A stretch of 64,000 nucleotides of DNA, taken from 3107 sp001483205. Its GTDB lineage: Bacteria > Pseudomonadota > Alphaproteobacteria > Rhodobacterales > Rhodobacteraceae. Both the position numbers and the translations under genes were made by a program. The notes below the pieces were generated by a model. That model worked only from the letters and a program-made list of their open reading frames with translations. It was not told the origin of the DNA and ran no database searches. Position 1 is the stretch's first letter, and each line of letters begins with the position of its first letter. Positions 62,914 to 64,000 of the stretch are shown here, in pieces. The stretch spans positions 1,364,001 through 1,428,000 of the forward strand of contig OZ219809.1 of NCBI GenBank assembly GCA_964291375.2. Reading direction: 5' to 3'.

Positions 62914-64000
62914 TCACAGGCCCTCGGGCCGCCCCACCACGACAAAAAACAGCCCGTCCGGGTCAAGCAGCCTGCGCGCCACCCGCGCGATGTCTTCCCG
63001 GCTCACCGCATTGATCCTGTCATTCCGGGTGGCGATATACTCCGCCCCCAGCCCCTGCACCTGCATCCCGGCCAGAATTTCGGCGATCCGCACATTGCCG
63101 TCAAAGCGCAGCGGATACGCGCCGGTCAGATAGGTTCGGGCGTGGTCCAGCTCTGCCGCGCTGATGCCATTTTCGGCCATCCTGCGCCATTCTGACCGGA
63201 TCAGCGCAATCGCCTCGGCAATCGTCTCATTAGACGACGCCACCTGCCCCAGATACAACTCTGCCAGTTCCATCGGATAGAGAAAGCTGGAAACACCATA
63301 GGTCAGCCCGCGCTTCACCCGCACCTCTTCGGTCAGACGCGACGAAAACCCGCCGCCGCCCAGAATGTAGTTCATCACATAGGCGGGGAAGAAATCCGGG
63401 TCATCGCGCCGGATACCGGCGTGCCCGAAGACAGCAACCGATTGCGGGGTATCGAACGGCGTCACCTGCACACCGCCCTCGGGCGCGAAAACCGCCCGCG
63501 CAGGCATCGGGGCACCGGTTGCAGGCAGGCCCCCCAACAGCCGGTCAAGCAGCGCCCCGAGTTCGCCCGGCGTTATGTCGCCCGCCGCACCGATATACAC
63601 CCGGTCGCGCGCCAGCACCCGCGCTTTGGCCTCAATCAGATCACTGCGGACAAGCGCGGTGACGCTCTCGGTCGTGCCGTCGCGGGCGCTGCCATAGGGG
63701 TGGTCCCCGAACGCGGCGGCATCAAAAGCCCGGCCCGCAATCCGGTCCGGGTTCTGCGCATCAGAGCGGATGACGGACAGAACCTGCCCGCGCACCCGCT
63801 CAATGGCATCGGCATCAAAGCGCGGCTCGGTCAGGGCGAGGCGCAACAGCTCCACCGCCTGATCCCGGTTTTCGGTCAGAAAGCGGGCCGAAATGCGGAT
63901 CACATCGTCGCCCGTCTCGAACCCGTAGGCCGCGGCCAGCTCTTCGCGGGTGCGGGCAAACTGCCGGGCGTCGAGATCGCCCGCGCCTTCCTCCAGCAGC
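62914..64000 (-). CDS. M16-family peptidase, non-catalytic-type subunit, partial
   Basis: The frame is open to the window edge, so the N-terminus is missing. It reads LLEEGAGDLDARQFARTREE at the edge, then ISARFLTENRDQAVELLRLA, FGDHPYGSARDGTTESVTAL and GGGFSSRLTEEVRVKRGLTY with YGVSSFLYPMELAEL, all typical of M16. An HxxEH zinc motif is not in the visible part; the sequence resembles the second gene of the paired M16 operon of Rhodobacterales. A GTG at 63903 is an internal codon, not the start. Confidence 0.85.
   Translation of the reverse strand, partial: LLEEGAGDLDARQFARTREELAAAYGFETGDDVIRISARFLTENRDQAVELLRLALTEPRFDADAIERVRGQVLSVIRSDAQNPDRIAGRAFDAAAFGDHPYGSARDGTTESVTALVRSDLIEAKARVLARDRVYIGAAGDITPGELGALLDRLLGGLPATGAPMPARAVFAPEGGVQVTPFDTPQSVAVFGHAGIRRDDPDFFPAYVMNYILGGGGFSSRLTEEVRVKRGLTYGVSSFLYPMELAELYLGQVASSNETIAEAIALIRSEWRRMAENGISAAELDHARTYLTGAYPLRFDGNVRIAEILAGMQVQGLGAEYIATRNDRINAVSREDIARVARRLLDPDGLFFVVVGRPEGL

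Overview
The window looks like a chromosomal segment of a GC-rich alphaproteobacterium of the Rhodobacterales (Rhodobacteraceae/Roseobacter group). The evidence is a complete gene transfer agent (GTA) head-tail cluster, a trimethylamine monooxygenase (Tmm), an Irr-type Fur protein, the dcw start (mraZ-rsmH-ftsL-ftsI), and the fab-mltG-GTA gene order. No rRNA, tRNA, CRISPR array or transposase was found.

Layout. 1-3043: start of the division cluster on the minus strand (ftsI cut by the window edge), with a long leader upstream. 4102-5199: mrp/apbC. 6235-7578: tmm. 7935-21002: a putative short-chain carboxylate module made of a symporter-type sensor kinase, a lone receiver, an XRE/IrrE-type regulator, a five-gene ABC importer and acetyl-CoA synthetase. 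21396-24795: L33, a GFA-fold protein, a small exported protein, and two L,D-transpeptidases around a CAP lipoprotein. 24912-27366: 5-oxoprolinase pxpABC. 27853-35618: amn, an NlpD-like hydrolase factor, an EamA transporter, mnmD and a divergent FAD oxidoreductase, class I aldolase, irr. 35688-37884: secE-nusG-rplK-rplA. 38355-43036: fabG, acpP, a HisA-like gene, fabF, mltG. 43529-58704: GTA genes g1-g15. 58858-64000: YggT, a thioesterase, mutL, an Abi/HEPN-like gene between direct repeats, and a partial M16 peptidase.

The most unusual content is intergenic. (1) A family of hairpin-rich elements of about 210 bp (short form) or 265 bp (long form) has terminal inverted repeats close to AAGACCTCTGCATAATGG. 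It occurs some 20 times, counting remnants, in nearly every larger gap. Two copies have 6-bp target duplications, and one of these sits in the g13 stop/g14 start overlap so that both codons survive. In three places the element end lies at Shine-Dalgarno distance from the next start codon, and one copy supplies the last codons and stop of g4. (2) A 16-bp palindrome, CTTATCCGCGGATAAG and close variants, occurs 20 times, including six copies at an exact 31-bp period, three more at 31 bp, and eight in a 46/45/26-bp pattern. (3) GC-rich modules are shared between gaps, making them mosaics. These elements punctuate the GTA operon at four internal junctions and flank it on both sides.

Functionally, the sensor kinase, regulator, ABC importer and Acs plausibly form one acetate or short-chain acid uptake and activation unit. 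FabG, AcpP, FabF and MltG link fatty-acid and peptidoglycan work next to the GTA. The rplA-fabG junction looks like a rearrangement point, because the expected rplJ/rplL and fabD are missing on either side of an element.
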